64,000 bases of DNA from assembly GCF_030369675.1 (NCBI RefSeq), contig NZ_CP128477.1, forward strand, positions 2,232,001 to 2,296,000, given 5' to 3'. A program made the position numbers and the translations under genes. This stretch comes from Peteryoungia algae. Its GTDB lineage: Bacteria; Pseudomonadota; Alphaproteobacteria; Rhizobiales; Rhizobiaceae. Position 1 is the stretch's first letter, and the number at the start of each line of letters is the position of its first letter. The notes below the pieces were generated by a model that ran no database searches, was not told where the DNA came from, and was given only the letters and a program-made list of their open reading frames with translations. Below, in pieces: positions 44,251 through 52,858 of this stretch.

Positions 44251-44256
44251 ATTGCC

Positions 44257-45288
44257 ATGAGTCAAGCCCCACATTTCCCTCGCACGATCACAATCGCCGA
44301 TGTGGCCAAAGCCGCAGGCGTCAGCAGCATGACAGTTTCGAAGGTCCTGCGTGGAACGGGGCGCATTGCGACAGAGACGCGTGCCCGCGTCACGCAAATC
44401 GCCGAAGAACTGGGTTATGTACCCAACCGGCTGGCAGGCTCGCTCTCGTCACAGACGAGTTCCCTGATCGGCATCGTCATCCCCTCCATTGGTGACCAAG
44501 TGTATACCGGCGTGCTGGCCGGAATAAACGAGGTTCTGAACGGCCGGGGCTATACGGCCTTCATCGGTGAGAGCTTTTTCGATCCCGAGATCGAGTTGCG
44601 TATCGTGCACATGATGCTGACGATGAAACCGGCCGCGCTGATCCTGACGGGAGGGCTGGCGCGTGACGAACGCACAATACGTCTACTGCGCCGCTCCGGC
44701 ATCCGCGCCGTGCATCTCTGGGACGGCGACCATCCGGATCTCGACGCGACGGTCGGCCTGTCCCATCGGACAGCAGGCCAGTTGGCGGCCCGGGTCTTCC
44801 TCCAGGCAGGCCTCACCCGTTGCGCCTACATCGGAGCGCAACTCGACCGGGATCTCTGTGCGGCCTGCCGGCTGGATGGATATTCGGACGCGCTGTCGAC
44901 AGCCAATGCGACCTTGCAGTGCCTGACGGACGCTCACCTGTCGCGGACGGCGGAAAGCGGATACGAACTGACCAAAAGACTGCTTGAGCAAGGCGAGCCC
45001 CCGCAAGCCATCCACTACCTCAATGACGCCATGGCGATTGGCGGCCTGCGCTTCCTGAGCGAGGCGTCGATTACCGTTCCCCAAGCCGTCTCGGTCAACG
45101 GTTTCAACGGCACAGCGCTGCCCCATTCTCTCTCGACGCGACTGACGACCATCGAAGTACCGCTCATGGAGGTCGGCCGCAGGGCCGCCACCGCGGCCCT
45201 CACCCGCCCGCCGACGGATGCCGAGGCAACAGTCGACCTGATCGAAATTTCACTGACCATTGGGAATACGACAGTATCCCGTCCCTGA
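44257..45288 (+). CDS. LacI family regulator 3
   Basis: 343-residue repressor with the helix-turn-helix ITIADVAKAAGVSSMTVSKVLR at about residues 10-31 and a LacI sensor domain. The ATG at 44257 is chosen because the longer frame upstream runs antisense through the small permease gene. It is divergent from the second TRAP operon and separated by two operator-like repeats, so it most likely controls that transporter. No terminator is evident downstream. Confidence 0.88.
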   Translation: MSQAPHFPRTITIADVAKAAGVSSMTVSKVLRGTGRIATETRARVTQIAEELGYVPNRLAGSLSSQTSSLIGIVIPSIGDQVYTGVLAGINEVLNGRGYTAFIGESFFDPEIELRIVHMMLTMKPAALILTGGLARDERTIRLLRRSGIRAVHLWDGDHPDLDATVGLSHRTAGQLAARVFLQAGLTRCAYIGAQLDRDLCAACRLDGYSDALSTANATLQCLTDAHLSRTAESGYELTKRLLEQGEPPQAIHYLNDAMAIGGLRFLSEASITVPQAVSVNGFNGTALPHSLSTRLTTIEVPLMEVGRRAATAALTRPPTDAEATVDLIEISLTIGNTTVSRP

Positions 45289-45369
45289 TCGCACAGGCCC
45301 GCGCCGGTCACACTTTAGTCTCCGTCGCCCTCGGGAGACAGAAACCATGCGCGTAGATGCACGCGCATT

Positions 45370-45386
45370 GTTCGGCCTAGCCGAAC
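45370..45386. promoter_or_regulatory. 17-bp inverted repeat upstream of the DUF2218 gene
   Basis: GTTCGGC and GCCGAAC arms around CTA, 78 bp before the DUF2218 start. No U-tract follows, so an operator is more likely than a terminator. Confidence 0.4.
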
Positions 45387-45464
45387 TGTTATTTCCGAAA
45401 AAAATGGATACCCGGAACAGTACGGCACGGATAGATATTCCTGGCGACACGAGAGAACACGATC

Positions 45465-45758
45465 ATGAAGGCGAGCACTTACTTCACTACGGATAATGCC
45501 CAGCGCTATCTGGGCACGCTTTGCAAGCATTTCGGTCACAAGGTGCCGGTAACCCATGAAACGGCTTCCGGCCGGATCGAACTGCCATTCGGACAGTGCG
45601 ACTTGCGCACAGATGAGGCTGGACTGACGCTGATTGCCACCGCAAGCGACCGACCGCAGCTCGACAAGACCATTGAGGTTATGTCCGGCCATCTGGACCG
45701 GTTTGCCTTTCGCGAAAACCCGGAGCTGACATGGACGTTCGAGGGCGCGGAGGCCTGA
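45465..45758 (+). CDS. Stand-alone DUF2218 domain protein
   Basis: 97-residue protein whose entire length matches DUF2218 (YFTTDNAQRYLGTLCKHFGH near the start, LIATASDRPQLDKTIEVMSGHLDRFAF toward the end). The same domain forms the N-terminus of the siderophore-interacting reductase at 28331. DUF2218 proteins are often found with iron or siderophore genes but have no agreed biochemical role. A cysteine and several histidines (KHFGHKV, then THE) could bind metal, which is speculation. It is followed by an exported SnoaL-like gene. Confidence 0.8.
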   Translation: MKASTYFTTDNAQRYLGTLCKHFGHKVPVTHETASGRIELPFGQCDLRTDEAGLTLIATASDRPQLDKTIEVMSGHLDRFAFRENPELTWTFEGAEA

Positions 45759-45987
45759 ACCCGGCCATCTGTCCCCTGATCGCCCCAAGCCATGCCCCAG
45801 CGCGCGTCCTCCCTGGACCGTGTCAGAGGGAGCATGCCCATGGCCAACAAATTGGAGACGATTTGAAACGCAACCACATCCCGGGATCAGCTGCGACTGT
45901 CACGACCCTGCCGCACCGAAGCCGGGACATTTCGACCGAAACAGCCGTTGCGGGGCCACGCCGCAGCGCGCCTCACAGGAGCAGACA

Positions 45988-46485
45988 ATGAATCGCAGAA
46001 CTCTTTTGACCACTTCGCTGGGCGCATCGCTCGCGATCATCCTTGGACAACATGCTGGAGCACAGGACATGGACCAACAGACAAAAACAAGCTTTGACAC
46101 CGTCATGGGCTTCATGGGCGCGATGGGATCGGGCGACATGGAGAAGATGAATGCGCTGATGGCCGATGACATGGTCTGGCACAATGAGGGCGACACGACC
46201 ATCCCATGGGTCCACGGTGGCATTCAAGGCAAAGAGGCAATCTTTGAGTTCCTCGGCGTCTTCGGCGCAGGGCTTCAGACAACCAAGTGGGAAAACACCG
46301 ATGCCTTTGCCTCGGGTGACACTGTCGCGGTCTTCGGCGTCATGAACGGCATCACCACCCATTCCGGCAAGGCAATCGGGGACTTCAGCTTCGCTTTGCG
46401 TGCCAAGGTCCGCGACGGGCAAGTGGTGCTCTGGCACTGGTTCGAGGACAGCTTCGCACTCAGCAAAGCCTATCACACCGCGTAA
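45988..46485 (+). CDS. Exported SnoaL-like (NTF2 superfamily) protein
   Basis: 165-residue protein with an N-terminal signal MNRRTLLTTSLGASLAIILG containing adjacent arginines, possibly a Tat signal, cleaved near AGAQ. The mature part is a cone-shaped NTF2/SnoaL-like domain (MGSGDMEKMNALMADDMVWH, then GIQGKEAIFEFL). Such domains bind or isomerise small hydrophobic ligands and here the substrate is unknown. The ATG at 45988 follows CAGGAG. It is the second of five plus-strand accessory genes ahead of a LysR gene. Confidence 0.78.
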   Translation: MNRRTLLTTSLGASLAIILGQHAGAQDMDQQTKTSFDTVMGFMGAMGSGDMEKMNALMADDMVWHNEGDTTIPWVHGGIQGKEAIFEFLGVFGAGLQTTKWENTDAFASGDTVAVFGVMNGITTHSGKAIGDFSFALRAKVRDGQVVLWHWFEDSFALSKAYHTA

Positions 46486-46542
46486 TCGACAATCAGAGGC
46501 ACCGGAGAAAACGCCGGCCTCTCGATCTTGAGGCACTCAACA

Positions 46543-46932
46543 ATGCTCAAAAAACCCTACCTCATATCCCGGGTTCTGATCGGCCTGATGGCCTTGATCA
46601 TGCTGGGGGCCACCCTGATGGCCTATGGCAACCCGACCTCGAACCCCGGGTTGATCAATCTGGCCGGTCCAGCTCTGTCGCTTGGGCAGACGGCGGGCGC
46701 CTTCCTGGGTCGCCAGATGACGGTCATCATCATCGCGCTGATTGGCGCATTTACGGGGGCACGCCACTTGGTGATGATCGGCGGTTTTGGCATGATGTTC
46801 ATGAACGGCCACGACGCCATCCTGATGTGTCTGGTGGGCGGCGCAGATGTGCGTATCGCGGCAATCGCGGGACTGCTCTTCGCTGTCTTGGGCGCGATTT
46901 CCATTGTGCTCGTCTGGCGCAAACCGGCGTGA
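46543..46932 (+). CDS. Small integral membrane protein, four helices
   Basis: 129-residue hydrophobic protein with about four membrane segments (around residues 7-27, 45-68, 70-95 and 103-124). It resembles DUF4345/DUF4267-type small membrane proteins in size and layout, but I cannot name a family with confidence. The ATG at 46543 follows GAGG. It sits between the SnoaL-like gene and the NmrA-like gene and is probably co-transcribed with them. Confidence 0.65.
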   Translation: MLKKPYLISRVLIGLMALIMLGATLMAYGNPTSNPGLINLAGPALSLGQTAGAFLGRQMTVIIIALIGAFTGARHLVMIGGFGMMFMNGHDAILMCLVGGADVRIAAIAGLLFAVLGAISIVLVWRKPA

Positions 46933-46963
46933 CTGCAAGTTCACCCCACCGGAGGATCCCGAC

Positions 46964-47809
46964 ATGACAATCGCCGTTGCGGCAGTATCGGGCCAACTAG
47001 GGTCCACCATCGCGCGCAGCCTGATGGCCCGCCAGACCGGAACTCCGATCATCGGCCTTGCCCGGTCTCCCGACGAGGTTCGGATTGAGGGGATCGAAGT
47101 CAGGCAAGGGGACTATACCGACAGGGAGGCGATGGTTCGGGCCCTGTCAGGCGTCGACACGCTTATGATGGTGTCATTGAACACACCGCCCAGCATCCGC
47201 ACAGGCCAACACCAATCCGCGATTGCGGCGGCCAGGGAGGCAGGTGTCAGGCGCGTCGTGTACACGAGTATGCAAGGCGCCGAAACGGGCACGGCCTTTT
47301 CGCCGGTGATCCAGAGCAACCGTCAGACCGAGGCTGATCTCAGGGCCAGTGGCATGGAATGGACGCTCGGCCGCAACGGCATCTACATTGAGCCGGATGT
47401 CGCCTATGTCGACAATTATGTTCGCTCCGGCTGCATCGAAAACTCGGCGGCCGAGGGCCGCTGCGGATACACAACCCGCCCGGAATTGGCCGAAGCCTAC
47501 GCCAGTATGCTGCTGGATGATCGGCACAATGGCCAAACCTACAATCTGCATGGCCCGTTGCTGACCCAGGCAAAACTGGCGGCCCATTTGAACACGGCCT
47601 TCGAGACCCATCTGACCTATCGGTCCCTCTCGGTGGAAGAATACCACGCGGACAGGGTTGCCGAGCTTGGCGACATGATGGGAACGATCATCGCCGGCAT
47701 ATACGAAGGCATACGGTGCGGGGCAATGGACCGTCCAAGCGACTTCGAGGTCGCAGCAGGACGTCCGCACCAGGCCTGGGAGGACTATTTCGCAACCTTG
47801 CGCGCCTGA
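46964..47809 (+). CDS. NmrA-like NAD(P)-binding oxidoreductase
   Basis: 281-residue atypical SDR. The N-terminal cofactor motif AVSGQLGSTIARSL (residues 6-19) is the NmrA/QOR2 variant of GxxGxxG, followed by VRRVVYTSMQG near 96. Members include quinone reductase QorB and NADPH-sensing regulators. The start is the ATG at 46964 behind GGAGG; an upstream frame overlaps the previous gene. It lies 31 bp after the small membrane protein gene and before the ferric-reductase-like gene, so a redox role is plausible. Confidence 0.8.
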   Translation: MTIAVAAVSGQLGSTIARSLMARQTGTPIIGLARSPDEVRIEGIEVRQGDYTDREAMVRALSGVDTLMMVSLNTPPSIRTGQHQSAIAAAREAGVRRVVYTSMQGAETGTAFSPVIQSNRQTEADLRASGMEWTLGRNGIYIEPDVAYVDNYVRSGCIENSAAEGRCGYTTRPELAEAYASMLLDDRHNGQTYNLHGPLLTQAKLAAHLNTAFETHLTYRSLSVEEYHADRVAELGDMMGTIIAGIYEGIRCGAMDRPSDFEVAAGRPHQAWEDYFATLRA

Positions 47810-47896
47810 CCAAGACGCACACGCTGCACCGCGGCGTGTAGCGGCAGAAACAACGATCCGGCCGCCCGGCCGACCCTTATTCGAAAGGCGACAGAC

Positions 47897-48505
47897 ATGC
47901 TGTCACGATTCTCTCCTTACGGGCTCTGGGCGCTGATGGCGCTGCCGGGCGTCGCGATCCTCGCAAGTATTCTTGGCGCGACAGACGCCGAGACCACGCG
48001 GACGGCCATTCATGAGGGGCTGCATCCCACCGGTGAATTTGCGGCACGCTTCATGATCATCGCCATGCTGGCCTCGCCGCTGGCCCTGGTCTTCAAGGGC
48101 TGGCGCGGGCCCAACTGGCTCAGGAAGAACCGCCGTTACTTCGGCGTCGCGGCCTTTGCCTATGCACTGGCGCACACGGTCCTCTATCTGATCGACCTTG
48201 GCGCCGTACCGAAGATCGTGGCCGATCTGCCCAAGCTCTACATCTGGACCGGCTGGATCGCCTTCCTGATCTTTGTGCCCTTGGCCATTACCTCGTCAGA
48301 TTATTTCGTTCGCAGGATGGGCCGGACCTGGAAGACGCTTCAACGCTCGACCTATGCCGCGGCGGTGCTGACCCTGTTGCACTGGGGAGCACTGCACGAC
48401 TGGGGCGGCCTTGGCCCGGCGCTGGTCCACTTCGTACCGCTCGGACTGCTGGAGGCTTACCGTATCTGGTACTGGTACCTGCGCCCAAGGCCGCAAACCG
48501 CCTGA
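47897..48505 (+). CDS. Ferric-reductase-like transmembrane heme protein (MsrQ/YedZ-like)
   Basis: 202-residue membrane protein with about five to six helices. Histidines expected to hold heme b are in YALAHTVLYL (third helix region) and in VLTLLHWGALHDW. It resembles the ferric reductase-like domain and the MsrQ heme subunit. No MsrP catalytic gene is next to it, so a methionine-sulfoxide repair role is not supported locally. The gene follows the NmrA-like gene by 87 bp and precedes the LysR gene. Confidence 0.75.
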   Translation: MLSRFSPYGLWALMALPGVAILASILGATDAETTRTAIHEGLHPTGEFAARFMIIAMLASPLALVFKGWRGPNWLRKNRRYFGVAAFAYALAHTVLYLIDLGAVPKIVADLPKLYIWTGWIAFLIFVPLAITSSDYFVRRMGRTWKTLQRSTYAAAVLTLLHWGALHDWGGLGPALVHFVPLGLLEAYRIWYWYLRPRPQTA

Positions 48506-48654
48506 GCGCTTCACCTGTGACCGCAGAAGGGGCGTACTCACTCCGGGGCCCGCATGGGGCCTCGGATGGAAGTGTCCCGAGCTTCACTCTGGTCGAAGGC
48601 AAATAATTCGGATATTGGCGGGTTTCAGGATGCAATGGTTGGCCAAGCAGAACA

Positions 48655-49539
48655 ATGATTGATCAGCTGAGGCAAATGGCAATTTTTGCGCGGGTCGTCG
48701 ACGAAGGCTCGTTTCGGGCCGCAGCGAAAGACATCGGCTTGTCCCCGTCGCGGGTCAGCGAAACAGTCTCGGATCTGGAGCACTATCTTGGTGTCACGCT
48801 GCTGAACCGCACGACCCGCAAGATTGCCCTGACCAACGAGGGCCGCATGTTCCATAGCCGCGTGGTGGAGATGTTGCGCAGCGCCGAAGCCGGCCTGAAC
48901 GAATTGAACGCGCTCTCGCTCGAGCCCGTGGGGGCATTGCGCATTTCGCTGCCCGCCTTCCTGTCCGGTGGCCCCCTGACCTCCGCAATCGCCTCATTCA
49001 CCAAGCTACACCCCAACGTCGCCTTTTCGGTTGTCTACAGCGACAATCGGCTCGGTCTGGTCGACGACGGCTTTGACATGAACGTGCGCGTCGGCTGGCT
49101 CGACGATAGTTCCATGATGTCGCGCAAGCTGGGAGACGGCCAACGCGTGCTTGTCGCCGGCGCCGGCTATGCAGCCAGCAGAGCAGCACCTCAGCGGCCG
49201 GGGGATCTCGAAGACTGGGACTGGATCCGCTACAAGAACAGGCCCGACACAACGACCCTCACCAGCCCCAAGGGCAAGGAAGAGAGCGTCACCGGACATT
49301 CTCAGATCGAGGTCGACAGCATCGATGCGCTGTATCATCTCGCGATCCAGGATGTCGGCGTAACGATCTTGCCGTCATTCCTGGCCGAGCGGGGCGAAGC
49401 AACAGGCGCACTGGTACGTCTTCTGCCCGATTGGACATTGCGCCCACTTGGGATTTACGCCGTCTGGCCTGATAAATCCCGACGCGAGAGCCTGACGCTG
49501 TTGTTTGTCAGATATCTGGCCGAGCAGGACATCTACTAG
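48655..49539 (+). CDS. LysR family regulator
   Basis: 294-residue regulator with an N-terminal winged helix-turn-helix (FRAAAKDIGLSPSRVSETVSDLEHYLGVTLLNRTTRK, residues about 18-54) and a LysR substrate-binding domain. The sequence belongs to the CrgA/DsdC-like group common beside oxidoreductase genes. Unlike most LysR genes it is on the same strand as and downstream of the accessory genes rather than divergent, so its target is uncertain; the five genes at 45.4-48.5 kb are the nearest candidates. Confidence 0.87.
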   Translation: MIDQLRQMAIFARVVDEGSFRAAAKDIGLSPSRVSETVSDLEHYLGVTLLNRTTRKIALTNEGRMFHSRVVEMLRSAEAGLNELNALSLEPVGALRISLPAFLSGGPLTSAIASFTKLHPNVAFSVVYSDNRLGLVDDGFDMNVRVGWLDDSSMMSRKLGDGQRVLVAGAGYAASRAAPQRPGDLEDWDWIRYKNRPDTTTLTSPKGKEESVTGHSQIEVDSIDALYHLAIQDVGVTILPSFLAERGEATGALVRLLPDWTLRPLGIYAVWPDKSRRESLTLLFVRYLAEQDIY

Positions 49540-49647
49540 CGAACGGGCCGCGATGAAGATGTCCGGCGGCAAACTGGAGAGCCATCTCCAATCCCGTAGC
49601 GGTAGGCGTGACGCCCGCAATCCGTGACGATTTCAAATCGTCATCCT

Positions 49648-51567
49648 TCAGGCAGACTGGATCGGCAATACCGTTTGATTTGCGTTTGACTGCTGCTGAT
49701 CCCGGATGAGCTGGCCTGCATCCTCACCGCTCATGGGCCGGCCGAACAGGAACCCCTGGATCAGATCAGGCTCGAGGCCTGCAAGAACAGCCATCTCCTC
49801 TTGGGTCTCGACGCCTTCAAGCACACACCGCAAGTTGAGCTTGGAGCATAGGGCAATGATGGCGGCCACAATTTCACGCGATATGATGCTGTGGGGAACC
49901 TTGCGAACGAAACTCCTGTCGATCTTGACCTTGTCGAGCGGAAGCTGGTCGAGATACTCGAAGCTCGAATAGCCAGAGCCAAAATCATCGAGTGCGACCC
50001 TGCAGCCGCTGCTTCTCAGCCTGTCAAGAACGGTGCTGGCTGTTGCCAGATCAGACATGACGGCCGTTTCCGTGATCTCGAATTCCAGACGGCTCGGCGA
50101 AACCTCCTCCTTCATGATCTGAGCGAGAAGAGAAAGGACAAAGGCCTGGTCCGAAATGTCCCGTGCCGAAAGATTGAAAGACAAGCTGATGTCGTCGGGC
50201 CATTTTTTCAGCTCCGCCAATCCCTTGCGGAACAGGATGGCTGTCACTTTCTGGATAAAGCCGGAGCGTTCGGCCACGCGAATGAAGTCGTTGGGACTGA
50301 CGAGCCCAAGCCTTGGGTTGTGCCAGCGGGCCAGCGCTTCGAAACTGATGACGCGCTTCTTGCTCGGCGAATATTGTGGCTGAAACAGAAGGACGAGCTC
50401 CTGTTCGAGGTTGCCCTCACGCAACTCCCGTTCGATGGCGATGGTGTTCTTCATCTCCTCGCTGTCGGTGGCGTCGAAAAAGATGCATTGTCCGCGGAAC
50501 CGGGCCTTGGCCTTGTAAAGAGCAAAGTCGGCCTGTTCGTAGATCTGCGTACTGTTCGTTCCCATGTCTGGAAAATGAGAGAAACCCGCCGTAGCGCCCA
50601 CTGAGAGTGACTGATTGTCGATCACATAGGGGGCCGTGATCGCTTTGATCCACCTGCCGGCAAGCTCCCTGACCTGCAGTTCTGTGACGCCGCCGGGAAG
50701 AATGGCGGCAAATTCGTCACCACCGATCCGGCCAATCATGCCGCCTTCGCAAGAGAGTTCCTCCATGGCCCGCGCGACCGATGCGCGCAACAGACGGTCG
50801 CCCATCGAATGGCCGTACACATCGTTGATACCCTTGAAGCCGTCGAGATCGAATATTCCCAGCCAGAACGGCGTACCTTGCTCGATGAGATGGTCGATCT
50901 TTTCGAAAACGGCGCGCCTGTTGGGTATGCCGGTCAGCATGTCGGCATCGGCAAGCGCCTGCGCCTTGACTGTCAGTTCATCGGCAAACAAACGCGCATC
51001 GATTTGACGAATGATCGCGTGCCGGAGCAACCCCGTCATGCTGACGGAAGCGAAAGCTGTCGCAACGACGATGGAGGCGTACTCTGCGTGGAGGTCGCTC
51101 GGAAGAGACGTGGAGAACAGGTAAAGTGTCCCCAATGTCAGTGGAACGCTGATCATCACCGTGCGCGTCGTTGCGCCGGTGATCGCGAAAATGAATGCCA
51201 GCAGCACGAAGTATATGTAACGCGGCTGTACGTTGTAGACGAGAAGGTAACTCAACAGGTTGAGGTACATGAAAAGGTGCATGGCCAAGTTATGCATTTC
51301 GAGCCTGGCCAGAGATATTGTCCGGTTTTTCGTCAGAAGTTTGTGAAACAGGTAGAAGCTGAAAGCCGTCGTCATGCTGATGAAGGAGAAAACGGCCAGC
51401 ATGAAGCCGGTCTGCGTCTGCGAGTGCTCCCAGGTGACGAATAGGTAGTAACCGCAGGCAGGGATCAGGATAGGCCGCAGGATCGGGATATAGGCATCAA
51501 CCATTGCCTGCTGCCGCACAGGGTCGCTCGACAGCCTGAACTGGTCGAGCAGTGTGGCGACTTTCAT
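49648..51567 (-). CDS. Membrane-bound GGDEF-EAL cyclic-di-GMP enzyme
   Basis: 639-residue protein. The N-terminal 180 residues hold about six hydrophobic helices of no sensor family I can name. The diguanylate cyclase domain follows at about 205-365 with intact GGDEF at 282-286 and DLDGFKGIND near 240. The RxxD inhibitory site five residues upstream is missing (CEGG). The phosphodiesterase domain begins with EAL at 410-412 and retains FNLSARD, EITET, DDFGSGYSS and EGVET, so both activities look intact. The ATG at 51567 is preferred to a frame extending 21 codons upstream. Monocistronic. Confidence 0.92.
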   Translation of the reverse strand: MKVATLLDQFRLSSDPVRQQAMVDAYIPILRPILIPACGYYLFVTWEHSQTQTGFMLAVFSFISMTTAFSFYLFHKLLTKNRTISLARLEMHNLAMHLFMYLNLLSYLLVYNVQPRYIYFVLLAFIFAITGATTRTVMISVPLTLGTLYLFSTSLPSDLHAEYASIVVATAFASVSMTGLLRHAIIRQIDARLFADELTVKAQALADADMLTGIPNRRAVFEKIDHLIEQGTPFWLGIFDLDGFKGINDVYGHSMGDRLLRASVARAMEELSCEGGMIGRIGGDEFAAILPGGVTELQVRELAGRWIKAITAPYVIDNQSLSVGATAGFSHFPDMGTNSTQIYEQADFALYKAKARFRGQCIFFDATDSEEMKNTIAIERELREGNLEQELVLLFQPQYSPSKKRVISFEALARWHNPRLGLVSPNDFIRVAERSGFIQKVTAILFRKGLAELKKWPDDISLSFNLSARDISDQAFVLSLLAQIMKEEVSPSRLEFEITETAVMSDLATASTVLDRLRSSGCRVALDDFGSGYSSFEYLDQLPLDKVKIDRSFVRKVPHSIISREIVAAIIALCSKLNLRCVLEGVETQEEMAVLAGLEPDLIQGFLFGRPMSGEDAGQLIRDQQQSNANQTVLPIQSA

Positions 51568-52140
51568 GGAGAGAGCTTTTCTAGCCCCTCCCAATCCATA
51601 TCCTCGGTGCTCTACTCGGGACGAACGCACAGATTATTCTCATCTCTTCATTTGCCAGTATGGCGTGCCACAGCGATGCGGCCCAGCTTCTCGTCAGGAG
51701 TCGGGGTATATATCAGCGGGATTTAAAACAGGTTTACGGCAATCCCCGTTGGGGGCGGCGCTCTATGCTTCAGTCGGCTTACTGTAACTCCCGAGGCGAT
51801 TGTCACGCGACGGGCCAAGGCATTTCCATCTGTACGGGGAACCCTGCTTTCATCGGCAACTGAGGATGTTCCGAGAGCAACAACCCCGCCTCATGGAGAT
51901 CTGAAATCGTCTTCACCTCGCAGAGGCACTGCCTCACGCGATCGGCGGTTCGGGAATTCTCAGTGACGACCGGCCGGACACCGGACACGCGCCGCCGCTT
52001 GGCAGCTCAGTCGTGGCCGAGAATATCCAGGAGGAAAGAGCGCAAGAACCTTACCAATTTGTAAGTTCAGCTTGCACCCCTGCACTTCTATAGAGAATGC
52101 AAGACGCGGCCTCGCGCCCAGAAAAACAAGGAATACGATA
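51568..52140. other. Intergenic region upstream of the exported paralog A gene
   Basis: Long divergent intergenic region. It contains no gene I can support; a weak reverse frame around 51803-51988 has no recognisable domain. Near the right end a broken inverted repeat lies at 52046-52068 (GAAC/GTTC outer, TTAC/GTAA inner), probably part of the promoter of the gene at 52141. Confidence 0.5.
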
Positions 52141-52782
52141 ATGCGCTTCAGCCTCGTAGTACTGACGTCTTGCCTGGCCCTCACCAGCGCGGCCCAAGCC
52201 GAAACCTTCTCGGTCGACATCTGGGCGGACAACTGGTTTTCCATGAGCGTCAATGGGCAGCAGGTCGCTGAAGACAGCGTACCGATCACAACCGAACGGT
52301 CCTTCAACGCCGAGAGTTTTGTCTTCGAGGCCGAGCGGCCCTTCGTCATCGGCCTGACGCTGAAGGACTTCAAGGAAAACGATACGGGCCTTGAATATAT
52401 CGGCAGCCGTCGTCAGCAGATGGGCGATGGCGGAGTTATCATGCAGGTTCACGATGCCGATGGCGAACTCGTATCGGTGTCGAATTCGGGCTGGCAATGC
52501 CTCGTCGTTCACAGGGCGCCGCTTGATGCGACTTGCGCCGAGGAAAGCGACCCTGTGGCCGGCGAAGGGGCCTGTAAATTCGAGATCAGCGAAGAACCCG
52601 AAAACTGGGATACCGCAGAATTCGACGCCACGGGCTGGAGTGCTGCAACCGAGCATAGCGCCCGTGAAGTTAGCCCAAAGGACGGCTATGACAAAATTGA
52701 CTGGGCGCCGTCCGCCAAGCTGATTTGGGGACCGGACCTGAAGACGGACAACACAGTCCTTTGCCGTCTGACTGTCGAGTAA
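52141..52782 (+). CDS. Exported protein of unknown family, paralog A
   Basis: 213-residue protein with a signal peptide MRFSLVVLTSCLALTSAAQA cleaved before ETFSVD (residue 21). The mature part has four cysteines, all conserved in paralog B (60516), suggesting two disulfides. Blocks such as DNWFSMSVNG, GDGGVIMQV, EFDATGWSAA and LIWGPDL recall galactose-binding-like beta-sandwich domains, so binding of a glycan or surface ligand is a reasonable inference; no catalytic motif is visible. It shares 129 of 193 mature residues with paralog B by my hand count. It is followed by a YHYH protein gene. Confidence 0.7.
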   Translation: MRFSLVVLTSCLALTSAAQAETFSVDIWADNWFSMSVNGQQVAEDSVPITTERSFNAESFVFEAERPFVIGLTLKDFKENDTGLEYIGSRRQQMGDGGVIMQVHDADGELVSVSNSGWQCLVVHRAPLDATCAEESDPVAGEGACKFEISEEPENWDTAEFDATGWSAATEHSAREVSPKDGYDKIDWAPSAKLIWGPDLKTDNTVLCRLTVE

Positions 52783-52858
52783 TCCCCGTCCCTCGTGACG
52801 ACCTTGGGCTCCTCCGGGTGCCGGCATACCGCCGGCGACCTATCCGAAAGGATATCGT

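Noticed and set aside
44086-44256. N-terminal extension of LacI regulator 3
   Set aside because: It is antisense to the small permease gene and crosses the operator repeats; LacI proteins begin a few residues before the helix-turn-helix.
51803-51988. Small minus-strand frame upstream of paralog A
   Set aside because: No ribosome site, no homology-like pattern; retained only as part of the gap description.
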